Part shown: positions 1 to 8,268 of the stretch, piece after piece | Numbering within the stretch: the first letter of the stretch is position 1 | Layout of the letters: each line of letters opens with the position of its first letter | The notes under the pieces: generated by a model | The model's input: only the letters and a program-made list of their open reading frames with translations | Told to the model about the DNA's origin: nothing | The model's database searches: none | Program-made: the position numbers and the translations under genes | Assembly: GCA_963772315.1 (NCBI GenBank) | Contig: CAVYWJ010000003.1 | Location: 2,573,361-2,637,360 of the forward strand | DNA length: 64,000 nt | Reading direction: 5' to 3' | Source of the DNA: Haliangium sp963772315 | Lineage (GTDB): Bacteria > Myxococcota_A > Polyangia > Haliangiales > Haliangiaceae

Positions 1-605
1 CGTCCTGCTCGTACGCATCGCGGAGGCTCACGGAGCCCGACCGCGCCGCGCTCGAGCGCGTGAGCCTTGCCCTGCGCACGGGTACGAATCCACAACCTGA
101 CGATCTGCGCCACGTGCGCGAGAGCCTCACGGAGCTCGGCTTCCACACCGATCTCGGCCCCGCCGGCGGTGACATTTTCCTGTTCCCCGATGGCGCTCCC
201 ATGCACGGCATGCACGCACTCGGTGAAGGCCCCGAGGTGACAGGTGTGCGCGAAACCTCCCGCCGCGGCGCAGGTTTGACAAGGCCGCCGCGGCATCATG
301 TTCTTCCCCAGGAGCACCGGAAGTGGTTCGAGGAGCGCGGCCTCGTCGGCAAGCTCGATATCGACAACTTCACTGTAGAGATCGAAAGCTCTATACACCA
401 GGCCGCCCACGGCGGTGGCAACTGGCGCCTGGGTCGCACCTGGCCGAGAGAGTGGAATCAACGAGTCATGGGTCATCTTCTCGACCAAGAGCAGATGAGA
501 GGAAGGAAACTGACACCTCAAGAGATTCTGAAGGAAGTGATGATATTGATGGAAGAGTATGGGATTCTTCAGTCGTTTCTGCCATACCGAGGAGGCCGTC
601 GATGA
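1..605 (+). pseudogene. Polymorphic toxin, nuclease C-terminal module, copy 1 (5' end outside window)
   Basis: This is the C-terminal effector part of a polymorphic toxin. The catalytic-looking region carries RHHVLPQEHRKWFEERG at about residues 78-94 of the readable frame, then a short acidic stretch and HQAAHGGGNW. The two His-rich motifs fit an HNH/His-Me-finger nuclease of the kind seen in the Myxococcus paralogous lipoprotein family (DUF2380/TIGR02269, SitA-like); that family assignment is from memory of the motif. The frame entering the window (LLVRIAE) joins the effector frame (LTEPDRAAL) only if one base at about 26 is skipped, and copies 2 and 3 have a +1 shift at the same boundary. 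The stop codon overlaps the start of the next gene (ATGA), as in toxin-immunity pairs. It could also be an orphan cassette with no upstream delivery domain. Confidence 0.6.
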
Positions 606-1090
606 GCGTGGAAGGCGCGTGGCGTGGCGATTGGCCTGGACGGATTAGGGCAGCGGTTCATCGACGTGGATTCCACTCGATTACAGAATTCGCGCAGTCG
701 ATGCCTCGTGCCTCTCTCATCGAGCTCGCGAGGTCACTTGCGGATGCGATCGCACCTGTGCAGGTCGAGTCTTTGCTCCGTGGGGAGGCCGAGGCTACCG
801 GCAGGGAGATCGACTTCGCCAAGGAATTACTCGTCAGGCGTTTGTGGCAAAGAATCCCTCGAGGTTGGGCAATCGGCGTCGACTTCGAGACCGATCTGGC
901 AGGAGGATGGGCGGCCTGGAAGCAAGGCATGGACGAGCGATTTGCTTCGTCGGCATGGCGTCTCTGGCATTGGATGAAGCGCAGAGACATCCCTCGTGGA
1001 TGGTTGCCTCTCGATGCGAGTGATTCCATTCTCGAACAGGGGTTCAGGGAAGTCCAATTTGGTCGAGATGAATCGGAGGCGCAAGGCTGA
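602..1090 (+). CDS. Putative immunity protein, copy 1
   Basis: A 162-residue cytoplasmic protein without signal peptide or membrane segment, starting at the ATG that overlaps the toxin stop codon. It shares a pattern with the proteins at 2903-3382 and 15482-15961: W-x-GDW near the N-terminus, a central LIELA...Q-V/L-E...EAE-x-TG block, LLVR, and a C-terminal IP-x-GWLPL segment. Always lying directly behind an HH-motif nuclease module, these are inferred to neutralise the cognate nuclease. The three copies differ much more from one another than the toxin modules do, as expected for immunity proteins under diversifying selection. No named domain is recognised. Confidence 0.6.
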   Translation: MSVEGAWRGDWPGRIRAAVHRRGFHSITEFAQSMPRASLIELARSLADAIAPVQVESLLRGEAEATGREIDFAKELLVRRLWQRIPRGWAIGVDFETDLAGGWAAWKQGMDERFASSAWRLWHWMKRRDIPRGWLPLDASDSILEQGFREVQFGRDESEAQG

Positions 1091-2901
1091 TGCCGCGCAG
1101 CGGGTGGTACGTATCGCGGCCACGGTCGATATCGCGATCCACGAGGAGCATGGCAAGGGCGAGGCGCTCGGGCTGGTGTGTCACGTGAATCGCGTGGCCG
1201 AGCCGGCGGCGGGCGCGCACGGTGGCGTCTGCGTCCGCGCGGTCGGGCATGGGCGCGATCCTGGAGCTGCAGCACTCGCGCGGTGCCACGCTCACGCTCG
1301 ATAGCTGCGTGCTGAACATCGCGCGTTCGGGCGACGACGCGCGGTTCGCGTACTCGATCGAGCCCGTGTGGTCCGGGCGCGACGGCCGTGAGCGCATCGT
1401 GCACATCGTGGCCACGCCTGGCGTGAGCGCCGTGGCCAGAGAGGCGACCATGGGGGGCCTCATGGAGGAGGCGGACGGCGGCTGGACAGGCTACGAACGC
1501 ATGCTCGTGCCACACCTCGTGCACGTGCAGGACCCGGCGCTGGTGCCGGCGCAGGGCACGGTCATCGATCCCAAGCGCTACCTGCACGCGCAACGCATCG
1601 GCGGGATCTCGCACCGCTCCGAGCGGCACAGCCTGCTGGCCATGACCGGCACCGACGGCGTGACCGTACGCGAGAGCGTGACCGGCGCTGCCGTGCGCAT
1701 CGCGGCGCGCGATCCCAAGGTGGGCGCGCGCTTCGCGTACCAGATCGTCACGCCAGACCAGAAGCGAGAGATCAACGGCAAGACGGAGATCCGTGTGCTC
1801 ACGGGGCCGGGCGTGGACATCGAGCTCCTCGAGGCGGGCTTGCGCCCGCCCATGGGTCCGACGCCGGATTCGCTGGGCGCGAGCAACGTGGAGCTCGTGC
1901 TCTACCAGACCGACGATCCCGCGCTGGTGCCACCGCAGGGCGCGCCGCTGGAGCGCGAGCTCATGGAGAGCGTGGGCCGCGCGCGCCGCGAGCCACAGAT
2001 CGAGTATGCGCAGCCCACGACCGGACAGACCGTGGCCCTGGCCGTGGCCGACACGGCGACGAGCCTGATCCCTGCGGTGGGTGACGCCGCGGAGCTGGCC
2101 GAGCTCGGCAAGGCCCTGGCCACGGGCACGGACCGCCACGGCCGTCCCGTGTCCGGGTTCGACATGGCGGTCCTGGGCATCGGCGCGCTGCTCCCGCTCG
2201 TGAGTGCCGGTGCATTGCGCGCGGCCGGCCGCACCACCCGCGGCGCTGCGCGCACGCTCGACGAGCTGGCCAGGAAGCTCGGCAAGACCCGCGAGGAGAT
2301 CGATGTCTTGCTCGTGCGCATCGCCGAGCTGCACGGAGCCCGACCGCGCCGCCCTCGAGCGCGTGAGCCTCGCGCTGCGCACCGGTACAAATCCACAACC
2401 CGACGATCTACGCCACGTCCGCGAGAGCCTCACTGAGCTCGGCTTCCACACCGATCTCGGCCCCGCGGGCGGTGACATCTTCCTCCACCCGGATATCGCT
2501 CCCATGCACGGCATGCACGCGCTCGGTGAAGGCCCCGAGGTCAATGGTATACGCGAGACCTCCCGCCGCGGCGCAGGTATGGCCCGGTCCGTGCGACATC
2601 ACGTCTTGCCCCAGGAGCACCGCAAGTGGTTCGAGGAGCGCGGCTTCGTCGGCGAGCTCGACATCGACAACTTACCATCGAGCTCGAAGAAGCTGCACAT
2701 CAGGCCCTCCATGGCGGCGGCAACTGGCGCCTGGGCCGGACGTGGGAAGGCGAATGGAATCGGCGAGTGATGACCATCTTCTATGAGCGTGAGAAGCAAC
2801 TGAAGCGACGCCTGAAAACGCACGAAATCATCGGCATCGTACGCGAGCTACTGAACAAGGCTGGTATCGATCAGCCCTTCCAACCATACAAAGGGCGATG
2901 A
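1068..2901 (+). pseudogene. Polymorphic toxin copy 2: repeat body, pretoxin helices and nuclease module (frame-broken)
   Basis: Reading across three frame breaks gives a protein with two related beta-rich units of about 120 residues (each containing ARFAY-x-I...G-V), a hydrophobic Gly/Ala-rich helical linker (ALAVADTATSLIPAVGDAAE) resembling pretoxin-TG linkers of polymorphic toxins, and the HH-motif nuclease end. Breaks: an extra base at about 1254 and another at about 2332 between linker and effector, and a deleted C at about 2673 just after LDIDN. The first ATG (1068) lies inside the preceding immunity gene and no N-terminal secretion or lipoprotein signal is visible, so the body seems to have been recombined in behind immunity copy 1. 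As read, no full-length toxin can be made. Confidence 0.55.
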
Positions 2902-2902
2902 C

Positions 2903-3382
2903 ATGAGCGAGCGTACATGGCAAGGTGATTGGATAACGAGGGTTTACGAGCGTGTACAAGCAGGAGGATACAAATCGGTGTCGGCTTGCGCGGCTCAGCG
3001 ACCCACGGCGACCTTGCTGGAGCTTGCCACCGAATTGGGGGATGACATCGCCGCGCTGCAGCTTGAAGGCGTGCTGCACGCAGAAGCAGAGAAGACTGGG
3101 GAGGTTGAAATTTTTGCCAGAGACCTGCTGGTTCGATGCATCCGTGAAGCGCTTCCCATCGGCTGGGATGCCGGTGAGCACCTCGCATTCGAGCGGGCCG
3201 GTGCGTTTGCCAACTGGGTTGTGGGAGTGAAAGGGCTTATTGATGAAGAAACCCGCAATGTGATCTGGGATGCGTTGAATCGCGCCGAGATCCCTCCAAG
3301 ATGGCTACCGTTGGGTCCCGATGATCCTATTATCATACGCGCTTTTGCAGACGCGCGATTCGATGCCCCGGCTGGCAAATAG
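2903..3382 (+). CDS. Putative immunity protein, copy 2
   Basis: A 159-residue protein starting one base after the stop codon of toxin copy 2. It has the same layout as the immunity gene at 602-1090 (W-Q-GDW start, LLELATELGDDIAALQ, EAEKTG, LLVR, final IPPRWLPLG). No signal peptide or transmembrane segment, so it probably acts in the cytoplasm against the adjacent nuclease. The sequence right after its stop codon (from 3383) is the middle of another toxin body, so the gene sits exactly at a recombination junction. Its A+T content is visibly higher than that of the neighbouring toxin parts, a sign of different ancestry. Confidence 0.6.
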   Translation: MSERTWQGDWITRVYERVQAGGYKSVSACAAQRPTATLLELATELGDDIAALQLEGVLHAEAEKTGEVEIFARDLLVRCIREALPIGWDAGEHLAFERAGAFANWVVGVKGLIDEETRNVIWDALNRAEIPPRWLPLGPDDPIIIRAFADARFDAPAGK

Positions 3383-4573
3383 CGCATCGCAGGCATCTCA
3401 CATCGCTCGGAGCGGCACAGCCTGCTGGCGATGACCGGCACCGACGGCGTTACCGTGCGCGAGAGCGTCACCGGGGCGGCCGTGCGCATCGCCGCGCGTG
3501 ATCCCGAGGTGGGGGCGCGCTTCGCGTACCAGATCGTCACGCCGGACCAGAAGCGCGAGATCGGCGGCAAGACCGAGATCCGCGTGCTCACGGGGCCGGG
3601 CGTGGACATAAAGATCCTCGAAGCCGGCTTGCGCCCACCGATGGGACCGTCACCGGATTCGCTGGGCGCGAGCAACGTGGAGCTGGTGCTCTACGAGACC
3701 GGCGATCCCGCGCAGGTGCCACCGCAGGGCGCGCCGCTGGAGCGCGAGCTCATGGAGAGCGTGGGCCGGCCTCGCCGCGAGCCGCAGATCGAGTATGCGC
3801 AGCCCACGGGAGCGCAGACCGTGGCCCTGGCCGTGGCCGACACGGCGACGAGCCTGATCCCTGCTGTGGGTGACGCCGCGGAGCTGGCCGAGCTCGGCAA
3901 GGCCCTGGCCACGGGCACGGACCGCCACGGCCGTCCCGTGTCCGGGTTCGACATGGCGGTCCTGGGCATCGGCGCGCTGCTCCCGCTCGTGAGTGCCGGT
4001 GCATTGCGCGCGGCCGGCCGCACTACCCGCGGCGCGCGCACGCTCGACGAGCTGGCCAGGAAGCTCGGCAAGACCCGCGAGGAGATCGATGTCTTGCTCG
4101 TGCGCATCGCCGAGGCTCACGGAGCCCGACCGCGCCGCGCTCCAGCGCGTGAGCCTCGCCCTGCGCACCGGCACGAATCCACAACCCGACGATCTACGCC
4201 ACGTTCGCGAGAGCCTCAGCGAGCTCGGCTTCCACACCGATCTCGGCCCCGCCGGCGGTGACATTTTCCTGTTCCCCGATGGCGCTCCCATGCACGGCAT
4301 GCACGCACTCGGTGAAGGCCCCGAGGTGACAGGTGTGCGCGAGACCTCCCGCCGCGGCGCCGGTCTGACAAGGCCGCCGCGGCATCATGTCCTTACCCAG
4401 GAGCATCGGAAATGGTTCGAGGAGCGCGGCTTCACCGGCAAGCTCGACATCGACTACTTTACCATCGAGCTCGAAGAAGCCATGCATCAGGCCGCCCACG
4501 GCGGCGGCAACTGGCGCCTCGGCCGGACGTGGGATGGCGAATGGAATCAGCGCGTGATGTCTGTACTCTATGA
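3383..4573 (+). pseudogene. Polymorphic toxin copy 3, truncated at both ends
   Basis: The sequence starts in mid-domain (RIAGISHRSERHSLLAMTG) directly after the stop codon of immunity copy 2, and is nearly identical in DNA to 1594-2670 through the pretoxin linker. The linker and nuclease module are again out of frame by one base (about 4115). The nuclease module keeps the HH motif (HHVLTQEHRKWFEERG) and HQAAHGGGNW, but ends after EWNQRVMSVLYE, losing about the last 35 residues present in copies 1 and 4. It is followed by an inverted immunity-gene fragment instead of a forward one. This looks like a decaying donor or recipient cassette kept by recombination. Confidence 0.6.
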
Positions 4574-4650
4574 GGTCGCGCGAGAACCGGTCAATGTCCC
4601 CCGTCTTCACCGCCTCCAGACGAAGCATCCTCTCCACTTGAATCGCGGCT
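4570..4650 (-). pseudogene. Inverted fragment of a toxin-immunity gene
   Basis: On the minus strand this stretch reads AAIQVERMLRLEAVKTG followed by DIDRFSRDLI. It matches the central block of the immunity proteins in this window (for example VAAIQVEGVLHAEAEKTG in the one at 15482-15961). Only about 27 residues remain, in the opposite orientation to every other immunity gene here, and it abuts the truncated 3' end of toxin copy 3. It marks an inversion or end-joining event between two cassettes. Confidence 0.6.
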
Positions 4651-5694
4651 GCCGGCGACCGCGCTCGGCAGCGTGCCGGACGGCGTGCGCTACGAGGCGG
4701 TGCTCGTGCGCTCGCAGGTGCCCGCGCTCGGCACCGTGAGCGGGGCAATCGAGATCGAGGCTTCCGCGGCGCCGATGCGCTCGGCCTGGAGAGCATGCCC
4801 GTGCGGCGCTGCTGGCAGCACGTGCCGCTGGCCGCGCCGCTGCAGGTGCGTCGCGTGGCCGAGGCCGTGGGCGAGGGCTCACTGCACGAGGCCAACCTGG
4901 CGCCGGGCAACAACCTGGCGCCGCTGCTCGACGGCGTTCCCCTGGAGCAGGGCCGGTCCGTGCTGGACGTCGAGATCGCCAACGGCACGGCCGAGCCCGT
5001 GTACGTGACGCTGTTGACCGAGCAAGCCCTGGCCACGTTCCGCAAGAGCTGGCAGAAGACCAACGCCTTCGTCATCGACGGTGGCGAGAGTGATTGTCTC
5101 ATGACCGGCGACTGTACCTTCCAGTTTCCACCGGATCGCCGGACGCTGATCGTGACCGACGAGAGCGGCACCATCGCGGGGCTCGTGAGCGGCGTCCTGG
5201 TACAGGACACGATCACGGGCCAGCTCGTGCAGCCCTGTGCGGACTGCGATCCCGACGAGTACCGCATCGAGCCGCGCTTCGCGCTCGGCGATCCGCGCGT
5301 GTATCGCGTGCGGATCGTGGTGACCGACCTCGGCGCGCTCGCTCCGCAGCCGCTCGGGGTGAGCTTCGGGCCGTTTGCGGACGTGCCTCTCGATCCCGAC
5401 TTGCTGCCGATTCCCATCACCGGGCGGACATTGGGACGGTTTCGTTCGTGCGCGGTCTCGTTGCCGGAGCAGCCACTCTACTGTGTGGTCGAGAAGATCT
5501 ATCAGCATTACGTGGCACTGACCGGGGCAACGTTGTCCCTGCCCGGCGTCCGTCTCCTCGCCCGCACCAGTCCGTCACCCGAGCTGCCGTCCTTGATGCC
5601 CCCGGCGCAACCCGATGTACTTGGTACCCCGGTGGGTCTCGACGCGTATCAGTGGAGCACGACCGAAATACTGCTCCCGCCACCCGAGCCATAG
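4651..5694 (+). pseudogene. 5'-truncated hypothetical surface or secreted protein
   Basis: From about 4651 the plus strand codes for a protein (LGSVPDGVRYEAVLVRS..., later GNNLAPLLDGVPLEQGRSV) that runs to a stop at 5694, but its start has been removed by the toxin-cassette junction just upstream. One base appears to be missing near 4765, where the frame changes from ...GAIEIE to FRGADALGLESM. The readable part has a CADCDPDEY motif and a Pro-rich end, and no transmembrane segment. The fold and function are not recognised; a beta-rich extracellular protein is the most likely reading. Confidence 0.4.
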
Positions 5695-5705
5695 CCTGGA
5701 GCTTC

Positions 5706-6824
5706 ATGCTGCATCGAAACGGTCAGAGCGCACATTCCGCCTCGTGGTGTCATGGTCTCGATGCTCGAACATTGAGCATCTTTTTGCTCATGTGCGGTGC
5801 ATGCAGCGATGGGGCCGTGCCTGATGTGCAGCCGCCAGATGCTTCGGTCCCTGTGGTCGTCGATGCGGCGCCCGATGCCAGGGTAATTGACGCGGCTCCT
5901 CCGTGCTCGTGTCCGAGCGCCGAGGTGCTGTGGAGTGACCGGATCATTCGTCGAGCGTTCCAGAGCTTCGCCAGCGGGGGAGCAATATCCGACTGTACCG
6001 GTGATGGCGAGCTCACGCTGGGTGGAGGCTGTTTCGTGGACGAGCTCGGGACGGAGCTGCAGGCCCAAGGCTATTCGAAATATAACCAGTCATCCCTGGA
6101 CGCGAATTTTTGGACCTGCGCGTGGAACAGTCGGAATGGCGAGCTTCGTTCTCACATCAGCACCGCGGTGTGCCTGGCAGGACCTTCACCCGACTCGGAG
6201 TCACCGCCTGGCTGCGATTGCCCACTGGTGGAGCCCCTGCAGGATCGCGTCATCCGTAGCGAGCAGACCGGGACCGTTCCAGCAGGCATGATCAAGCGGA
6301 TCAGAGCCTCCTGTCCCATGGATGAGCCCCTCATGGGAGGGAGCTGCATCCTCCCATTCCGCGCTTCCGGCGAGAATAACGTCACCAAGCTCGCCGGCAC
6401 CGGCTTTGCCAAGGATGAAGCCGGCAAGGACGTGTGGGAGTGCGCCTGGAGCAACGGCTCCACGGCGAGCCTGAACCCATCGGTGGTCGCGATGTGCCTG
6501 CGTCCGCCCATGGGCGGCACGGCGCCCGAGGCCGAGCCCACGGCAGGTCGGCTCGTGCAGGTCGAGCAGCGCGATACGCTGCCGGCGGGCACGTCGTTTC
6601 TTCAGGAAGCCACGTGCGCAGACGGTGACTTCCTGCTGCGCGGCGGCTGCACCATCGAGGATCCCGAGGCTGCGCCGCGCGACCTCTACATCTTCCGCTC
6701 GGGTTTCCTGCCGGCCGAGGCCAACCGTCCGAACACCTGGCAATGCGGCTGGAACAACCCATCGACCAGCACGCCGACCGCGATCGCCACGGCCCTGTGC
6801 CTGAAGCCCCCGGCCGCGCCGTAG
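5706..6824 (+). CDS. Cys-rich three-repeat lipoprotein
   Basis: A 372-residue protein with a hydrophobic segment ending in MCGACS at about residues 32-37, which serves as a probable lipobox, followed by a Pro/Ala/Asp-rich linker typical of myxobacterial lipoproteins. The mature part is three units of about 95-100 residues. Each has a D/G-R-I/L-V/I-x start, a central GGxC (GGGCF, GGSCI, RGGCT), a W-x-C-x-W motif (WTCAW, WECAW, WQCGW) and a final A-x-CL. The regular Cys spacing suggests one or two disulfides per unit and an extracytoplasmic location. The start ATG is 11 bp after the preceding stop. Family not recognised. Confidence 0.6.
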   Translation: MLHRNGQSAHSASWCHGLDARTLSIFLLMCGACSDGAVPDVQPPDASVPVVVDAAPDARVIDAAPPCSCPSAEVLWSDRIIRRAFQSFASGGAISDCTGDGELTLGGGCFVDELGTELQAQGYSKYNQSSLDANFWTCAWNSRNGELRSHISTAVCLAGPSPDSESPPGCDCPLVEPLQDRVIRSEQTGTVPAGMIKRIRASCPMDEPLMGGSCILPFRASGENNVTKLAGTGFAKDEAGKDVWECAWSNGSTASLNPSVVAMCLRPPMGGTAPEAEPTAGRLVQVEQRDTLPAGTSFLQEATCADGDFLLRGGCTIEDPEAAPRDLYIFRSGFLPAEANRPNTWQCGWNNPSTSTPTAIATALCLKPPAAP

Positions 6825-7010
6825 CTGGAATCTCGGCCGAGCACGTGTGCCGGCGTATCCGGTGCTCCACGGCCAACCGGATCGAGAGACATCGCCTCTT
6901 ACTTCCGGTCGGAAACACGCGTTACACAACGCCGCACCCGCATCGGCGGGCAGCATCTCATGCCGCGGCGCGGCGCGAGCTCCATGACGAAGAAGACGTG
7001 GCCCCGGACG

Positions 7011-7766
7011 TCACAACGTCGGGGAGCCTTCCCCGCCGTGCGCTCCGCCGGCGGCGTGGGCGCGCTCGACAAACTCGTAGTAATCGTCTCCCTGGAACAC
7101 GCCCTGGAAGGCCGGCCGCGCAGCGAGGCGATCGTAGTAGCGCTTGAGGATGGGATACTGCTCGAGCAGGCCGACGTAATTGGTGAGGTACAGGGGCCAA
7201 GCCACGGAGATGTCCGCGGCCGAGAAGCCGCGCTGGAGCAGGTACTCGCGCTCCTCGAGCACCTTCTCCAGGATCATGACGTACCGGTCGAAGACCTCGA
7301 GCTGAGCTTTGAGCTCCACCTCGTCGGGCGCCTGCCCCCTGGGCACTGCCAGGAGGACGCGCCGGGCGACGGCCTCCAGCGTCGATGCCCCATAGAACAT
7401 CCACTGCAGGTATGCCGGACGTTCGATGTCGTCGGGCGGGGGCGCCAGGCCGCGTTCCGGGAAGCGATCGGCGAGCAGCATCATGATGGCCGCGGACTCG
7501 ATCATGTAGAAGTCACCGACCTGGATGGCCGGAACCAGCGCGCCGGGGTGGATGCGCGTGTACTCCTGATTGGTGTGCTCACCCTTGAGCAGATCGAACC
7601 CGATGTGCTCGTACGGAATACCCAGCTCGTTCAGCATCCAGAGCACGCGTTTGTTGACGGCGAGCGCCAGCGCGAGACCATAGACCTTGACCTTGGTATT
7701 TGCGTCGATTCGGAGTGATTGCGGTGGAAGAGTAAAAACGGATCTGGATGAATCGTTCAGCGTCAT
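7011..7766 (-). CDS. Glutathione S-transferase family protein
   Basis: A 251-residue protein. Residues about 25-105 form a thioredoxin-like GST N-domain (VKVYGLALALAVNKRVLWML, then LVPAIQVGDFYMIESAAI, with the cis-Pro VPA and the ES pair that binds the gamma-glutamyl group). Residues about 120-235 form an all-helical C-domain ending YYDRLAARPAFQ. It probably conjugates or reduces electrophiles with glutathione in the cytosol. The start ATG at 7766 is chosen because homology starts just after it; an upstream open frame reaches 8093 but carries no GST sequence. The C-terminal tail is rich in Gly and His. Confidence 0.85.
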   Translation of the reverse strand: MTLNDSSRSVFTLPPQSLRIDANTKVKVYGLALALAVNKRVLWMLNELGIPYEHIGFDLLKGEHTNQEYTRIHPGALVPAIQVGDFYMIESAAIMMLLADRFPERGLAPPPDDIERPAYLQWMFYGASTLEAVARRVLLAVPRGQAPDEVELKAQLEVFDRYVMILEKVLEEREYLLQRGFSAADISVAWPLYLTNYVGLLEQYPILKRYYDRLAARPAFQGVFQGDDYYEFVERAHAAGGAHGGEGSPTL

Positions 7767-7901
7767 TACAAAACTCACAGTCCCCAAAATGGCAAGGCGG
7801 GCACGGCAGCGCTGACGCGCCCGAATGAGAGATACTGTTCGATGATGGCCACGCGCGGAAATGCTTGACCATCTGTCGGAATCCTGGCTAGCTACTATTA
7901 T

Positions 7902-8039
7902 ATGAAACGCAATCAGACCAAGGAAGAGCAGAAGAACCAGGTCCAGCAGCAGGACCAGCAGCCAATCATCCGGGTGCACTCCCGCCTGCGCGCGGGTGCA
8001 GTCGCCACAATCTTGCGCGGCTGCGTGGGCGACATCTGA
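7902..8039 (+). CDS. Candidate small ORF (45 residues)
   Basis: ATG at 7902 opens a 45-codon frame. It has a Lys/Gln-rich front (KRNQTKEEQKNQVQQQ) and a Cys-containing back half (RVHSRLRAGAVATILRGC). It lies between the GST gene and the end of a peptide-exporter operon, so a precursor-peptide role is conceivable. There is no good ribosome-binding site, no clear double-Gly leader, and the minus strand is also open here and would code a hydrophobic helix (Gln codons read as Leu). Coding status is therefore uncertain. Confidence 0.2.
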   Translation: MKRNQTKEEQKNQVQQQDQQPIIRVHSRLRAGAVATILRGCVGDI

Positions 8040-8235
8040 ACCGTCGATAATATTTATCGATGCCGACTCGCCACGCGGCAAGGCTCGTGGCACTGGCGCC
8101 GTCGCAGCCGTTGCCGAGCCCGTCCCGGTCGAGGTGCGCCGCCGACCTCGCTATCTGATCGACCGGGGCATGCGCCGGGAGCGAGCAACAGGCCCCGCTG
8201 GACGGCGATCGGGGTGCGCTGATCGGCCCTTGATG

Positions 8236-8258
8236 GCGCTGCTCTGCCAGAGCAGCGC
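8236..8258 (-). terminator. Perfect hairpin after the exporter operon
   Basis: GCGCTGCTCT, a 3-nt loop and AGAGCAGCGC form a 10-bp perfect stem starting 10 bases downstream of the stop codon of the last exporter gene (minus strand). There is no following U-run, so it may act as a stability or Rho-assisted end. Confidence 0.55.
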
Positions 8259-8268
8259 AGGCGCGCGC

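Larger units (their letters stand above)
1594..4573 (+). repeat. Direct repeat pair of toxin body and effector modules
   Basis: About 1.08 kb starting at 1594 is repeated from 3383. Identity is highest across the pretoxin linker (for example 2041-2320 against 3823-4107, nearly base for base apart from one 3-bp difference), and the effector part of copy 3 also matches 1-460. The repeats begin and end inside reading frames, so duplication or gene conversion, not vertical divergence, made this layout. A shorter, more diverged copy lies at 14613-15480. Confidence 0.75.

Noticed and set aside
7890..8093. Minus-strand Leu-rich frame upstream of the GST as a membrane-anchor domain of the GST
   Set aside because: The Leu run mirrors CAG-type repeats, there is no conserved GST with such an anchor, and a good internal ATG at 7766 starts the homology.
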